Part shown: piece after piece, positions 42,084 through 51,530 of the stretch
How positions within the stretch are numbered: the first letter of the stretch is position 1
Layout of the letters: every line of letters begins with the position of its first letter
Assembly: GCA_947072565.1 (NCBI GenBank)
Contig: CAMTIM010000033.1
Location: 55,235-119,234 of the forward strand
Direction of reading: 5' to 3'
Source of the DNA: an uncultured Peptostreptococcaceae bacterium
GTDB taxonomy: Bacteria > Bacillota > Clostridia > Peptostreptococcales > Peptostreptococcaceae
DNA: 64,000 bases
Notes under the pieces: generated by a model
The model's database searches: none
Seen by the model: the letters and a program-made list of their open reading frames with translations, nothing else
What the model was told of the DNA's origin: nothing
Translations under genes and position numbers: made by a program

Positions 42084-42104
42084 AGAACTCTCTCGTAGGG
42101 TTCT
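42084..42104 (+). terminator. Terminator after the accessory cassette
   Basis: AGAACTCT-CTCGT-AGGGTTCT (8 bp, one G-T) runs into TTTTTT. It insulates the cassette from the terminase operon. Confidence 0.8.
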
Positions 42105-42140
42105 TTTTTATTTTCCAAAACAAACAAACGAGGTGGTGAT

Positions 42141-42863
42141 ATGAAAGATGCAAAAGAAAATATAAAAATAGATTACTTAGAAGGTATGAAACAAAAGGAA
42201 ATATGTGAGAAATATAGTATACCTATTAATACTTTAAAGTCATGGATTAAGAGGTACAATTGGGCAGAAGATAAACGAAATAAGGGTGCACCTAAAAATA
42301 AAGGGGGTGCACCCTTAAAAAATAAGAATTCAGTTGGACATGGTGCTCCAAAAAGAAATAAGAATGCAGAAAAGTTTGGATTCTTCTCTAAGTATTTGCC
42401 GGAAGAAACTTTAGAACTTATGGAAACTATAGTTGATAAAAGTAAGATAGATATACTTTGGGAACAAATTGCAATTCAATATGCAGCTATTATAAGAGCT
42501 CAAAGAATTATGTATGTAGAATCTAAAGAAGAGATGATAAAGGAGCTTAAAAAGGAAGAATCTAGCGAGTATGGTCAAAAGACAGAATATGAGTTCCAAT
42601 TTGCATGGGATAGACAAGCTTCCTTCCTAAATTCTCAAAGCAGAGCTATGGGCGAATTAAGAAGTTTAATTAAACAATACGATACTATGATTAATGCTAA
42701 TGTAGATTTAGTAACAGAGGAACAGAAGCTAAGAATAGAGAAGCTTAAACTAGATATAAGTAATATAAAAGGCGATTCTAAAGATAAGAGCAACGAAAGC
42801 TGGGCAAATACATTAATAGAAATAGCTAAGAGAAGAAAAGAGCGAGGTAGTAACAATGGATAA
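42141..42863 (+). CDS. Terminase small subunit (XtmA-like)
   Basis: This 240-residue protein has an N-terminal helix-turn-helix ([20 protein letters not shown] then [12 protein letters not shown]). The basic Gly/Asn/Lys-rich linker ([20 protein letters not shown]) is typical of PBSX-type small terminases and is followed by an oligomerising helical region. It recognises the packaging site and passes DNA to the large subunit. It overlaps the large subunit gene by eight bases. The ATG follows CGAGGTGGTGAT. Confidence 0.9.
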   Translation: MKDAKENIKIDYLEGMKQKEICEKYSIPINTLKSWIKRYNWAEDKRNKGAPKNKGGAPLKNKNSVGHGAPKRNKNAEKFGFFSKYLPEETLELMETIVDKSKIDILWEQIAIQYAAIIRAQRIMYVESKEEMIKELKKEESSEYGQKTEYEFQFAWDRQASFLNSQSRAMGELRSLIKQYDTMINANVDLVTEEQKLRIEKLKLDISNIKGDSKDKSNESWANTLIEIAKRRKERGSNNG

Positions 42864-44265
42864 TTCTTTAATTACATTGCTTGATGATTACTGGGATAAT
42901 CCTGTATGGTTTGCAGAAGATATGCTAGGATTTAAAGCTGATAAGTGGCAACAAGATGTATTAATGGCACTAGCACAACATCCTAAAGTATCTATAAGGT
43001 CAGGTCAAGGTGTAGGAAAAACAGGCTTAGAAAGTATTGCATTAACTTGGTATTTACTTACTAGACCATTTCCTAAAGTTATTGCTACAGCTCCAACAAA
43101 GCAACAGCTATATGATGTATTATGGGCTGAAGTTGCTAAATGGTTAGTAGGATCTCACGTAGAAAAATTTTTAGAATGGACTAAAACTAAGATATATATG
43201 AAAGGTTATAGTGAACGTTGGTGGGCAACTGCTAAAACTGCAACTAGACCTGAAAATATGCAAGGTTTCCATGAAGATTATATGTTATTTGTAGTTGATG
43301 AAGCTTCTGGGGTAGCAGACACTATAATGGAAGCTATACTAGGTACATTATCAGGAGCAGAAAATAAGCTTCTTATGTGTGGTAACCCAACTAGAACATC
43401 TGGTACATTTTACGATAGTCATAATAGAGACAGAGACCTATATAAAACTTTTAAAGTATCATCTATGGATAGTCCAAGGACATCAAAAGAAAATATAGCA
43501 ATGCTTAAAAGAAAATATCATGAAGGTTCTGATCCATGGAGAGTAAGGGTATTAGGTGAATTCCCAAAAGGAGAATCAGATTCTCTTATATCATTAGAAG
43601 TTGTAGAACATGCAACATCAAAAGAAGTAAATATATCAACAGATTATACTTTGCACTTAGGAGCGGATATAGCTAGATATGGCGATGATGAAACTATAAT
43701 AGCTCCTAGAATAGGTGGAAAGGTATTTGACTTACAAACTTACTCAAAACAAAGCACAATGGAGACTGTAGGTTGTATATTAAGAACTGCGGATAAGTTT
43801 AAATCTATGTATCCTCAGATTAATAGAGTTAAGATAAAAACTGATGATGATGGATTAGGTGCTGGTGTTACTGATAGACTTAGAGAAGTAGTCAGAGAAC
43901 AAAGATTAGGTTATGAAATAATACCTATACAAAATGGATCTAGTGCTATAGAAAAAGACAAATATTATAATAAAGCTTCTGAAATGTGGGATGTAATAAG
44001 AGAGGAGTTGGATTCGAACTTTAGTAATTTTTTACAAGGTAATGAACCAACTATTCAATTACCTAATGATGATAAACTTATTAAACAATTATCTAATAGA
44101 AAGTATAGTGTTGATTCGAAAGGAAAGATACAAATTGAAAGTAAAAAAGAAATGAAAAAAAGAATAGGTGAATCACCGGATAGAGCAGATGCAGTTATAT
44201 ATTCATTTGCAGAAAATAGTAATACGGATTTATCTTTATTGAGAGGAGGGAGTATATGGGGATAA
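42856..44265 (+). CDS. Terminase large subunit (XtmB-like)
   Basis: This 469-residue packaging motor has an N-terminal ATPase (Walker [10 protein letters not shown] near residues 53-61; Walker [12 protein letters not shown] near 150-160; coupling motif CGNPTRTSG). The C-terminal RNase H-like nuclease has [26 protein letters not shown] and [11 protein letters not shown] as metal-binding aspartates. It translocates and cuts phage DNA. It overlaps both neighbours by 8-10 bases. Confidence 0.94.
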   Translation: MDNSLITLLDDYWDNPVWFAEDMLGFKADKWQQDVLMALAQHPKVSIRSGQGVGKTGLESIALTWYLLTRPFPKVIATAPTKQQLYDVLWAEVAKWLVGSHVEKFLEWTKTKIYMKGYSERWWATAKTATRPENMQGFHEDYMLFVVDEASGVADTIMEAILGTLSGAENKLLMCGNPTRTSGTFYDSHNRDRDLYKTFKVSSMDSPRTSKENIAMLKRKYHEGSDPWRVRVLGEFPKGESDSLISLEVVEHATSKEVNISTDYTLHLGADIARYGDDETIIAPRIGGKVFDLQTYSKQSTMETVGCILRTADKFKSMYPQINRVKIKTDDDGLGAGVTDRLREVVREQRLGYEIIPIQNGSSAIEKDKYYNKASEMWDVIREELDSNFSNFLQGNEPTIQLPNDDKLIKQLSNRKYSVDSKGKIQIESKKEMKKRIGESPDRADAVIYSFAENSNTDLSLLRGGSIWG

Positions 44266-45755
44266 TAGCAAATTTAAAGTACAAATTTGGTGCTATAGGA
44301 GAAATGATGCGAACTACTGGAAGTATTGGGCAATCTTATATATTGGACAGTAGCAAAGTGGACTATGAGCTCGCTAGAAAGCTCTATCAAAATAAAGATG
44401 ATAGATATAAGCTAGGGTCTAGTTTTGTAAGACCAATTATAAACAGTACAGTAGGATTCATGGGAGTACCTAGTTTTAGCGTAGAAGATGAAAATGCAAA
44501 GATGGTTCTAGATGAGTTTGTTTTAGAAAATACATCTAAGATGATGAAAACACATACAAATGCAACAAAGCTAGGCGACTGTTATATCTGGTTAACTAGG
44601 GAAGAAAGAGAAAATCCTTTATATCCAGAAAAGAAAACAAGGATTATATATAACTTTATTCCTCCAGAAGAAGTTAAGGATATCATTATAGATCCAGTTA
44701 CAAAAGAACCTAAAGCCTACCTTTTAGAGAGCAAACAAGAATGGGAAGATTTAGATGGAACAAAAAGAAGTGCAATTATAAAACAAACAATAACTAAAGA
44801 CAATAGAGTAATAGATATTCAAGGAGACTGCATAGATGGATTAGAAATTGGTGAACTAACTAATACTTGGGGATTTATTCCTATTATTCATTTTAAGAAT
44901 GAGCCAGACGAAACTATGAAACATGGTCAGAGTGATATAGAACCTATAGAACCACTTATGAAAGCTTATCACGATGTAATGCTACATGCTCTAAAAGGCA
45001 GTAAAATGCATAGTACTCCTAAATTAAAGCTAAAGCTTAAAGACGTAGCTGGATTTCTTAGAAATAATTTTGCTATAGATGATCCTGTTAAGTTTGCTAA
45101 ACAAGGTGGGAAAGTATCGCTAGAAGGTCAAGAAATGATATTTCTTACCGAGAATGAAGATGCTAGTTTTATAGAGGTTAGCAGTGCAACAGGAGGTGCA
45201 CAAGTGTTATTAAAGCTATTGTTTTACTGCATTGTAGATGTTAGTGAAACCCCTGAATTTATATTTGGAGTTCATACACCTTCAGCTTTAGCTTCTGTAA
45301 AAGAACAAATGCCCATAATGGTTAACAAGATAAGACGTAAGAGAGAACAATTTGTTGAGCAATGGCAGTTGCTTGCTAGAATGGTGTTGGTTATGAGCGC
45401 TAATGGAACTGGTATAAATTATTCATCTTATAATGTTACTATAGGATGGGATGAAATAAACCCTCGTGACGACAAAGAATTAGCTGAGACACTCGATAAA
45501 CTTGCTAGTGCTATGGATAAAGCTCTAGAGGGTGGTTTTATAAGTGAAGAATCAGCAGTTGATTTTTTGACTAAGTACATAGATACAATGAATAAGTATG
45601 TAAGTGATGATCCAGAAATCATGGGTGAGAGAGAAAAAATAATACAAACTAGAGTTATGCGACAAAGAATGGAAAATGCAAGTGATCTAATTGACGAAGA
45701 AGACAGCATTCAAAGTGCAATTAATAAGGCTAATAATGGTGAGTCTGATGAATAG
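44256..45755 (+). CDS. Portal protein (SPP1 gp6/PBSX type)
   Basis: The 499-residue portal subunit has the family segments KLGDCYIWLTREE, IIYNFIPPEEVKDIIID, TWGFIPIIHFKNEPDE, GQSDIEPIEPLMKAYHDV and PEFIFGVHTPSALASVKEQM. Twelve copies should form the DNA gate. Its N-terminus contains AIGEMM (residues 13-18), which resembles the GEM tripeptides of the protease and capsid proteins; this may mark a processing site. It overlaps terminase by 10 bases and MuF by 8. Confidence 0.9.
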   Translation: MGIIANLKYKFGAIGEMMRTTGSIGQSYILDSSKVDYELARKLYQNKDDRYKLGSSFVRPIINSTVGFMGVPSFSVEDENAKMVLDEFVLENTSKMMKTHTNATKLGDCYIWLTREERENPLYPEKKTRIIYNFIPPEEVKDIIIDPVTKEPKAYLLESKQEWEDLDGTKRSAIIKQTITKDNRVIDIQGDCIDGLEIGELTNTWGFIPIIHFKNEPDETMKHGQSDIEPIEPLMKAYHDVMLHALKGSKMHSTPKLKLKLKDVAGFLRNNFAIDDPVKFAKQGGKVSLEGQEMIFLTENEDASFIEVSSATGGAQVLLKLLFYCIVDVSETPEFIFGVHTPSALASVKEQMPIMVNKIRRKREQFVEQWQLLARMVLVMSANGTGINYSSYNVTIGWDEINPRDDKELAETLDKLASAMDKALEGGFISEESAVDFLTKYIDTMNKYVSDDPEIMGEREKIIQTRVMRQRMENASDLIDEEDSIQSAINKANNGESDE

Positions 45756-46752
45756 CATTGATGAGATAGTTAAAACAGCTAACAAGTATAAAGTATTAGC
45801 TTTAGAGGTTAGAAAAGAGTTTACTAGATTGAGATTCAAGCAGGATGATGACATAAGAGAGTTATATTTTCATATAACTAAAAACATAACTAGAGAATTG
45901 AAGAAAAGTGGTTTATCTAAATTTGATAGAAAGAAGCTTAATAAGATACTCAAAGTAGTAGATAGAGAGACAGATACATTAAATAAAGAGTTAGTAAAAA
46001 ACTTTAATAAGTATCTAAAATTAAATATTGATACATCCTCTATTTATTCTAAGAGTATACTTGCAAAAGCTACTGAAGATGCAGGTATAGCTAGATTGAG
46101 TAAAGACATAATTTATAAAATGTTTGAAGATAGTAGTTATAGAACTTTAAAAGCTTATTATGATAAAACAAAAGATGGATTATTACTATCAGATGCGATT
46201 TGGCTTAAATCTCAGCAGTATAGAGATACAATAAAATCTATTTTGCAAGCTTCTATTTCAGAAGGAAAAGACTGTGTTAAAGTTGCTAAAAGTTTAGAAA
46301 CTTATGTTAAGAAAGGCAGAAAAACATTTGTTGATAAATATCCTAACATGATAAATAGAATTGGAAATAGAGTTCCACAGAAACTTAATTATGAAGCTTT
46401 GAGACTAGCAAGAACAGAAATGACAGCGGCTTATGGAGCAGGTGTCTTAGCTTCAGCTAATATTAGCCCAGCCTCACAAGCGTTGAAGTTTATGTTATCA
46501 ATTGCACATCCTAAAACTGATATATGCGACGAAATATGTTTATGTGATGATTTTGGACTAGGCAAAGGAGTATATCCAATAAATGAGGCTCCTGCTTATC
46601 CATTTCATCCTAATTGTTTATGTATTGTTATGACAGTAGAATTGCAACCAGAGGAATTAGTACAAAGATTATTAAGATGGAATAGTGATCCATGGACAGA
46701 GCCATCAATTGAATATTGGTATCAAGACGTTTATTTAAATTATATAGAGTAG
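45748..46752 (+). CDS. MuF-like minor head protein (SPP1 gp7-type)
   Basis: The 334-residue protein has a helical N-terminal half and a C-terminal MuF-like domain (about 205-315: ALRLARTEMTAAYGAGV, the Cys-rich DICDEICLCDDFGLGKG, and PFHPNCLCIVM). The HPNC motif is the family's C-terminal signature. It is packaged in a few copies and linked to portal and ejection. The start is the ATG within ATGAATAG, overlapping the portal stop after GGTGAG; the longer frame upstream lies wholly inside the portal gene. Confidence 0.9.
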   Translation: MNSIDEIVKTANKYKVLALEVRKEFTRLRFKQDDDIRELYFHITKNITRELKKSGLSKFDRKKLNKILKVVDRETDTLNKELVKNFNKYLKLNIDTSSIYSKSILAKATEDAGIARLSKDIIYKMFEDSSYRTLKAYYDKTKDGLLLSDAIWLKSQQYRDTIKSILQASISEGKDCVKVAKSLETYVKKGRKTFVDKYPNMINRIGNRVPQKLNYEALRLARTEMTAAYGAGVLASANISPASQALKFMLSIAHPKTDICDEICLCDDFGLGKGVYPINEAPAYPFHPNCLCIVMTVELQPEELVQRLLRWNSDPWTEPSIEYWYQDVYLNYIE

Positions 46753-46809
46753 CTGATAAGACATTATAAGTGTCTTTTTTTATTGGAAATTTTGAAAGGT
46801 GGTGAGGCA

Positions 46810-47880
46810 ATGATTAATAAAATAGCAGTAGGAGAAATGGAAGAACTAGAAATTGCAGGAGAAATGGATTCTGTAAATGCTTTTATAACTAGTATAAAGC
46901 CTGGTGATATACCTTTAGCTGCAGGAGTAGATGTAGAAAATCTAAGAGCTGCAGATAATGATCCATTGGAAGTTGTAGTAGAGATACCTGCTACTAAGTC
47001 AAAACGTGGTTGGAACTATACTAAAGAAAGCTTAAAAGACATTGTAGATTACACTAAAGCAAATACACTTAATGGATTCTTAGGACATCAAAAAGCAGAA
47101 GATGTTTCAACTCAGTTTGTACCACCAGTAACTCACTGGATTGGAGCAGAAATGAGAGGGGATAAGGCATACTTTAGAGGTCTTATAGATGCAGATGCAA
47201 CAAACTTAAAACGTTGGGTTAGGACTAAAAGAATACAAGAGGTTAGTATCTTTGGATATCCAAAACTAAAAAAAGGAAGCAGTGGAGAGATGAACGTAGT
47301 GGGATATGACCCATTGTCAATTGACTGGACCCCACTTCACAGACCAGGCATGCCAACAAGTATTATAGCTATGGAAATGGAAAATAAAAAAGGAACAGAA
47401 ACAGAAGGAGGGAATAATGATATGACTTTTGAAGAATTAATGAGTAAGTTAAAGCAATTAGTAAAAGATGGAAAAGCAAGTAAAGAGAATATAGCAAAAT
47501 CTCTAGGCATTAAGATTGCAAAAGGGGATAAACTAGAAGATAAAAATAAGAATGATAAGACTTCTGGAGAAATGGATGACGTGATAGAAAAAGCTATGAA
47601 AATACTTGAAGCACAGAGTAAGGCTAATCAAATTGAAACAATAGATACATTGATTAAAGAGAAAGTAACCGGAGAAATGGCTCAAGGATTAGTTAAAAAG
47701 ATGCTTAAAGTATCTGATGATGCAGACAAAGATGTTATTGCTGGAGAGATAGATTCGGTATTAAATGACGAATTAGTTAAGACATTAATATCTAATGAAC
47801 ATCTTGATATAGGAACAGGCACAGGAGGAGCACAAGGTAATAAAGGCTCATCACTAAAAGTTAAGAAAACAAGAATATAA
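46810..47880 (+). CDS. XkdF-like prohead protease fused to scaffold
   Basis: The 356-residue protein has an N-terminal serine protease of the XkdF/prohead type (about 20-190). Probable catalytic His93 lies in LNGFLGHQ and Ser146 in RIQEVSIFGYP. A helical, charged scaffold-like C-terminus covers 200-340. Gly-Glu-Met occurs at residues 8-10, 17-19, 159-161, 253-255 and 288-290, plus Gly-Glu-Ile at 312-314; these may be self-cleavage sites. It follows the skin/PBSX order portal-MuF-protease-capsid. The start is the ATG after AAAGGTGGTGAGGCA. Confidence 0.85.
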   Translation: MINKIAVGEMEELEIAGEMDSVNAFITSIKPGDIPLAAGVDVENLRAADNDPLEVVVEIPATKSKRGWNYTKESLKDIVDYTKANTLNGFLGHQKAEDVSTQFVPPVTHWIGAEMRGDKAYFRGLIDADATNLKRWVRTKRIQEVSIFGYPKLKKGSSGEMNVVGYDPLSIDWTPLHRPGMPTSIIAMEMENKKGTETEGGNNDMTFEELMSKLKQLVKDGKASKENIAKSLGIKIAKGDKLEDKNKNDKTSGEMDDVIEKAMKILEAQSKANQIETIDTLIKEKVTGEMAQGLVKKMLKVSDDADKDVIAGEIDSVLNDELVKTLISNEHLDIGTGTGGAQGNKGSSLKVKKTRI

Positions 47881-47892
47881 GGGGGGAGTAAA

Positions 47893-48264
47893 ATGGCATT
47901 TAAAGGACAACCAATATCAAGTACGATTTTACCAGTTAGGCGAGCTAAAATAAGCGATGGTAAAGCAGTAAGAGTTACAGCTTCTAAAAAACTAGAAGCA
48001 CAGAAATTTTGTCTTATAGATGGATTCTTTGGAGTGGCTTTAAAGGATGCTGAGATAGGAGAAGAATTAGAACTACAAATTGAACAAGCAGAGTACGAAA
48101 CAGACAATATAGTTACAACAGAAGCTTTCAAGGTAGGAGATTTAATTTATTGGAATGATAGTAAGTTTACAACAACAGCTACAGATAATAAACTAGTGGG
48201 AAGAGTTACTGAGGGTAAAGACTCTAACAATGTAATATGGTTTATATTGTTACCACAAGTATAG
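47893..48264 (+). CDS. DUF2190-like head decoration protein
   Basis: This 123-residue beta-rich protein (GQPISSTILPVRRAKISDG, FKVGDLIYWNDSKF, LVGRVTEG, VIWFILLPQV) resembles DUF2190-type phage proteins found between protease and capsid genes. These are thought to decorate or cement capsids. The ATG follows AAGGGGGGAGTAAA. The length suits the family. Confidence 0.75.
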   Translation: MAFKGQPISSTILPVRRAKISDGKAVRVTASKKLEAQKFCLIDGFFGVALKDAEIGEELELQIEQAEYETDNIVTTEAFKVGDLIYWNDSKFTTTATDNKLVGRVTEGKDSNNVIWFILLPQV

Positions 48265-48279
48265 GAGGGATAAAATTAT

Positions 48280-49314
48280 ATGTTTAATGTTATAAGTCAA
48301 GAAACTTTATTACAAGATAGAAGGAAGAGTAATATACAAGAAAATATACCATTTATAATAAATGGACAAGAAGAATATGCAGAGAAGAAAATAGTAAATG
48401 GAGAAATGGAAACACTTGAGCTTAATAAACCGCTAGGGGAAATGATGTCATTTGGATCTACTTCAAACATGAAGGATTTACTTAGAAAAGTTGTTCTTGA
48501 TGTTGAGCTAGGAAGAGAGCAGGTGCAACTTGTATATGGTCCTATTTACGATAGAATAGCAGACTCTAATTTACCAGAAGTATTAGATGCAAAATGGGCA
48601 TTATATGGAAATTGTGTATTCTTAGAGCATATGGAAGGTGGAGAGGTTAAGTTCGGTTCTATAGCAGCAGAACATGGTCCAACGGCAAGATTAAAGACAT
48701 TTGCAACTGGGTTTGAATATACTAAAGAAATGAAAGATTATAATCAAACTTTTAAAGTTGAAATTTTAAATAAATCAATGGGTGAATCTTATAATGCATT
48801 ATTAAATCATATACATTTATATCCAATAATTGGACAGACATATAAAGCATCTAATAAAACATCATTTAAAGGAGAAGCTGGAGATCCTACTTGGTTAGGC
48901 CTTTGGAAAACTTTAAGTGCAGCTAATAAAGATGTTGTAAAAGCTAAGAGACCAGGTACTGTATTATTAGCTTCTTCTGCAGATAAAACAGATATAGAAA
49001 TGGCTTTAAGAGGTGGTCATCAATTAAATGGATCTGTATATCCTTCATTAACAGGAATATCAACAATAATATATTATGATGGATGGGATGTATCTGTTGG
49101 AAGTAAGACATACAATTACCAAGGTGTTGAACCAGGCAAGGCATATCTAATAAGACCGAAGAGAGGGTTCAAAGAACTTGTGAAGAGAGATTTAACAACT
49201 GAAACAGGAAATCAAGATTTATCAAGATTAGTTGAGAGTCAAATTGTAGGGTATTGTTATAGAGGCGTATTTGCTGCAATAGAAGAAAATGTACAAGAAA
49301 TAAGCTTTAAATAG
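48280..49314 (+). CDS. Major capsid protein (XkdG-like)
   Basis: This 344-residue protein sits immediately after protease and decoration genes. It shows an HK97-fold pattern: a long helix region (TSNMKDLLRKVVLDVELGRE), central strands (VFLEHMEGGEVKFG) and the P-domain helix (DKTDIEMALRGGHQL). The first 55 residues are charged and contain GEM at 41-43 and 53-55, good candidates for removal by the prohead protease. The mature form would then start near Met43 or Met55. A hairpin terminator follows the gene, consistent with high expression. Confidence 0.88.
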   Translation: MFNVISQETLLQDRRKSNIQENIPFIINGQEEYAEKKIVNGEMETLELNKPLGEMMSFGSTSNMKDLLRKVVLDVELGREQVQLVYGPIYDRIADSNLPEVLDAKWALYGNCVFLEHMEGGEVKFGSIAAEHGPTARLKTFATGFEYTKEMKDYNQTFKVEILNKSMGESYNALLNHIHLYPIIGQTYKASNKTSFKGEAGDPTWLGLWKTLSAANKDVVKAKRPGTVLLASSADKTDIEMALRGGHQLNGSVYPSLTGISTIIYYDGWDVSVGSKTYNYQGVEPGKAYLIRPKRGFKELVKRDLTTETGNQDLSRLVESQIVGYCYRGVFAAIEENVQEISFK

Positions 49315-49330
49315 ACACTCAAAAGAGTGT
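49315..49330 (+). terminator. Weak hairpin after the capsid gene
   Basis: ACACTC-AAAA-GAGTGT directly abuts the capsid stop and is followed by TATTTTTA. It is short (6 bp), so probably partial attenuation. Confidence 0.5.
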
Positions 49331-49359
49331 TATTTTTATGCAACAAATGGGGTGATAAA

Positions 49360-49701
49360 ATGACACCAACACAAGAATTAATTACAAAGCTAAGGATATT
49401 AATAAATGATCGAGATGAAGAAACATTTACAGATAAAGAGCTCGAAATATATTTATTAGAAGCAGATTGCATATATTGCGCTGCTTCTCAAGCTTGGTTA
49501 ATTAAATCAATGACATATGAAACTACAGTAGGTGAGAATTACGAGTATAAAACAGGGCAAGAAAGCTATAAACGTTCTAATATAAAAGATATGGTATCTA
49601 TTGCTTATCAAAATTCAGACAAGTTTAAGGATATGTGTATTAATAAAAGCTCTATAAATACAGGATTTATATTTAAAATGGATACGGAGATAGAACTATG
49701 A
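49360..49701 (+). CDS. Head-tail connector protein (gp6/YqbG-like)
   Basis: This 113-residue helical protein (LITKLRILINDRDEETFTDK, ELEIYLLEADCIYCAASQAW) has the pattern of phage DNA-packaging/connector proteins that follow the capsid gene. The start is the ATG after TGGGGTGATAAA; the longer frame upstream lacks a site. It overlaps the next gene by four bases. Confidence 0.75.
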   Translation: MTPTQELITKLRILINDRDEETFTDKELEIYLLEADCIYCAASQAWLIKSMTYETTVGENYEYKTGQESYKRSNIKDMVSIAYQNSDKFKDMCINKSSINTGFIFKMDTEIEL

Positions 49702-50081
49702 TTACTCCAAAAAGACGTAAAAGAGATATATTAGAGAATATAGCTATTAATCCTACTACAATTACTATCAAACAAATAAGTAAAATTGTTGTTGATGGAG
49801 CACATGAAGAGCATGAGATAGAATTAACTTTTGATGCTAGAATCTTTGCTCAGAAGAATACAGACATTAAAGTATCTAGCGATACAAAAGGTACTTCATA
49901 TTCTAGCAAAACTTATGGAATGCTTGTAGGGATAGACAATGTAGTCGAACTTCCTGTTAGCGCAAAAGAAAGAATAGAATTCAATTGTCCTTATGGAAAA
50001 ATGAGAATTATAGAAGTTTATCCGCAGATTGTCAAAGGAGTTCTTTGTGGTTATCAGTGCGATTTAGAAAGGATTGATTAG
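49698..50081 (+). CDS. Head completion protein (YqbH/XkdH-like)
   Basis: This 127-residue beta-rich protein (TITIKQISKIVVDGAHEEHE, FDARIFAQKN, GMLVGIDNVVELPVSAKERI) occupies the XkdH/YqbH position in a PBSX-like gene order. It overlaps the preceding stop. The role as a stopper or adaptor at the head-tail joint is inferred from position. Confidence 0.7.
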   Translation: MITPKRRKRDILENIAINPTTITIKQISKIVVDGAHEEHEIELTFDARIFAQKNTDIKVSSDTKGTSYSSKTYGMLVGIDNVVELPVSAKERIEFNCPYGKMRIIEVYPQIVKGVLCGYQCDLERID

Positions 50082-50082
50082 C

Positions 50083-50493
50083 TTGAGTATCTTTGATGAT
50101 ATAAACCAGGATATTGAAAGAAAAAAAGCTGGAATGCTTTTACTTTGTAACAGTTTAGCAATGATGCTTGAGGCTGATGCTAAATCTAATGCTTCATGGA
50201 AAGATAGGACCGCTCACGCTAGACAATCTATAAAAGGTACGTCTAAAGGAGGTAGTGGTACTTATATTATATCTTTAGCTCATGGTGTTGAGTATGGAGC
50301 AATATTGGAAGAGGGCTCAAAACCACATGTAATAACTCCTAAAAATGGAATGGCTTTATATTGGAGAGGGGCAGCTCATCCTGTTAAAAAAGTTAATCAT
50401 CCAGGTACTACCGGTAAGCCGATAATTGAACCAACTGTAGAAAAAAATTTCGATAGAATAAAAAATAATGTAGAAACTTATTGGGGGCGATAG
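50083..50493 (+). CDS. HK97 gp10-like tail completion protein (XkdI/YqbI position)
   Basis: The protein has 136 residues from TTG at 50083. Motifs are NASWKDRTAHARQSI, YIISLAHGVEYGAILEEGSKP and PGTTGKPIIEPTVEK, typical of HK97-gp10-type proteins that join tail to head. Another TTG at 50074 is too close to the AAAGGA site. It is followed directly by the tail-terminator-like gene. Confidence 0.8.
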   Translation: MSIFDDINQDIERKKAGMLLLCNSLAMMLEADAKSNASWKDRTAHARQSIKGTSKGGSGTYIISLAHGVEYGAILEEGSKPHVITPKNGMALYWRGAAHPVKKVNHPGTTGKPIIEPTVEKNFDRIKNNVETYWGR

Positions 50494-50496
50494 GAT

Positions 50497-51309
50497 ATGA
50501 GAGTAGGAATTAGGAAAGCTTTAATAGATAATATTCCAGAGCTGATAGATTGTTTTGAACCAACTGTACCTGGTAAGGATACTCTCAAACCTTATGCTGT
50601 AGTGCTGCAAGGAAATGATGTAGATAGCGGAGATACTATAGGGTTTAAGAGAACTATAGAAATATGGCTCTATGAAAAGAGAACTACATTCAAAAAACTA
50701 GATATGTTAACTAAAAAAGTAATAGATTGCTTAGATTTTAAAACTATAGTAGATGAAAATGAAGCTTTTACATGTAAGTTTGAAGGTTCTACAGGTCAAG
50801 ATGTCGTAGATGAGGATTGGGATTGTATCGCAAGAGGATTACAGTTTTCGATTATAGCTCTTTACGAAGATACTGGAGAAATAAGCGACACATGGGTTGA
50901 AGCATTATCTAAATATACTAATGAGTTATTAGGGATAAATGTATATAAAGATAACTGGAAAATGAACTTTGTTGCTCCTTGTGCATTATGGAGAGTAACA
51001 GACGTTGAACAGGAAAGAATCAACTATGATTTAATAAAAATAGATAAAACTCTAAAATGTCATATCGTAAGCAAAGATAAAGACGAGATTATAAATTTAT
51101 TAAATAAGTTAGAAATGCAGTTAATTATAGATAAAAGAGTTCAGTTAAATGAAAGAAGAATGTTTCTAAAAGTAGATAAAGTTAAAGAAAATAGAGATGC
51201 TGATATGTTTACAATAGGACAATTGACTATCGATTTAGCATTACTAGGCAAAATTAAAAGAGATATACCTACATTAAATCATATGTATGGGAGAGGTTCT
51301 ATAAATTAG
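50497..51309 (+). CDS. Tail terminator-like protein with a second C-terminal domain
   Basis: In this 270-residue protein, residues 1-130 look like a tail terminator (IRKALIDNIPELIDCFEPTV, IEIWLYEKRTTFKKLDMLTK, GLQFSIIALYEDTGE). Residues 140-270 form a second alpha-beta unit with a similar order of elements (TWVEALSKYTNELLGINVYK, TIGQLTIDLALLG). That order suggests an internal duplication or fusion of two tail-completion proteins. In PBSX-like phages these are usually separate. The ATG follows CGATAGGAT. Confidence 0.65.
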   Translation: MRVGIRKALIDNIPELIDCFEPTVPGKDTLKPYAVVLQGNDVDSGDTIGFKRTIEIWLYEKRTTFKKLDMLTKKVIDCLDFKTIVDENEAFTCKFEGSTGQDVVDEDWDCIARGLQFSIIALYEDTGEISDTWVEALSKYTNELLGINVYKDNWKMNFVAPCALWRVTDVEQERINYDLIKIDKTLKCHIVSKDKDEIINLLNKLEMQLIIDKRVQLNERRMFLKVDKVKENRDADMFTIGQLTIDLALLGKIKRDIPTLNHMYGRGSIN

Positions 51310-51320
51310 GAGGTGTGATT

Positions 51321-51530
51321 GTGGAAACAGAAACAATTACAAAAGAAACAGAAACAAAATTAATTACAGAGGATAAATATCCAATTGAAGATTTTATTGT
51401 TAACTGTGAAGCTCTTGGCTACAGAAAGGAAGTAGCTATAGGGGCTTTATTTAATTGTAATGAAAAAGAATTAAGTAAAAAAGAGTTTAAAACTCTAGTA
51501 AATAATTTTTTAAATAGAGAGGTGCAATAA
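51321..51530 (+). CDS. Small phage protein before the sheath gene
   Basis: This 69-residue acidic protein starts at GTG, 7 bases after TAGGAGGT. The N-terminus is Thr/Glu-rich and the second half is helical (EDFIVNCEALGYRKEVAIGA). It abuts the sheath gene, as a small unnamed gene does in PBSX and skin. The function is unknown. Confidence 0.7.
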   Translation: METETITKETETKLITEDKYPIEDFIVNCEALGYRKEVAIGALFNCNEKELSKKEFKTLVNNFLNREVQ

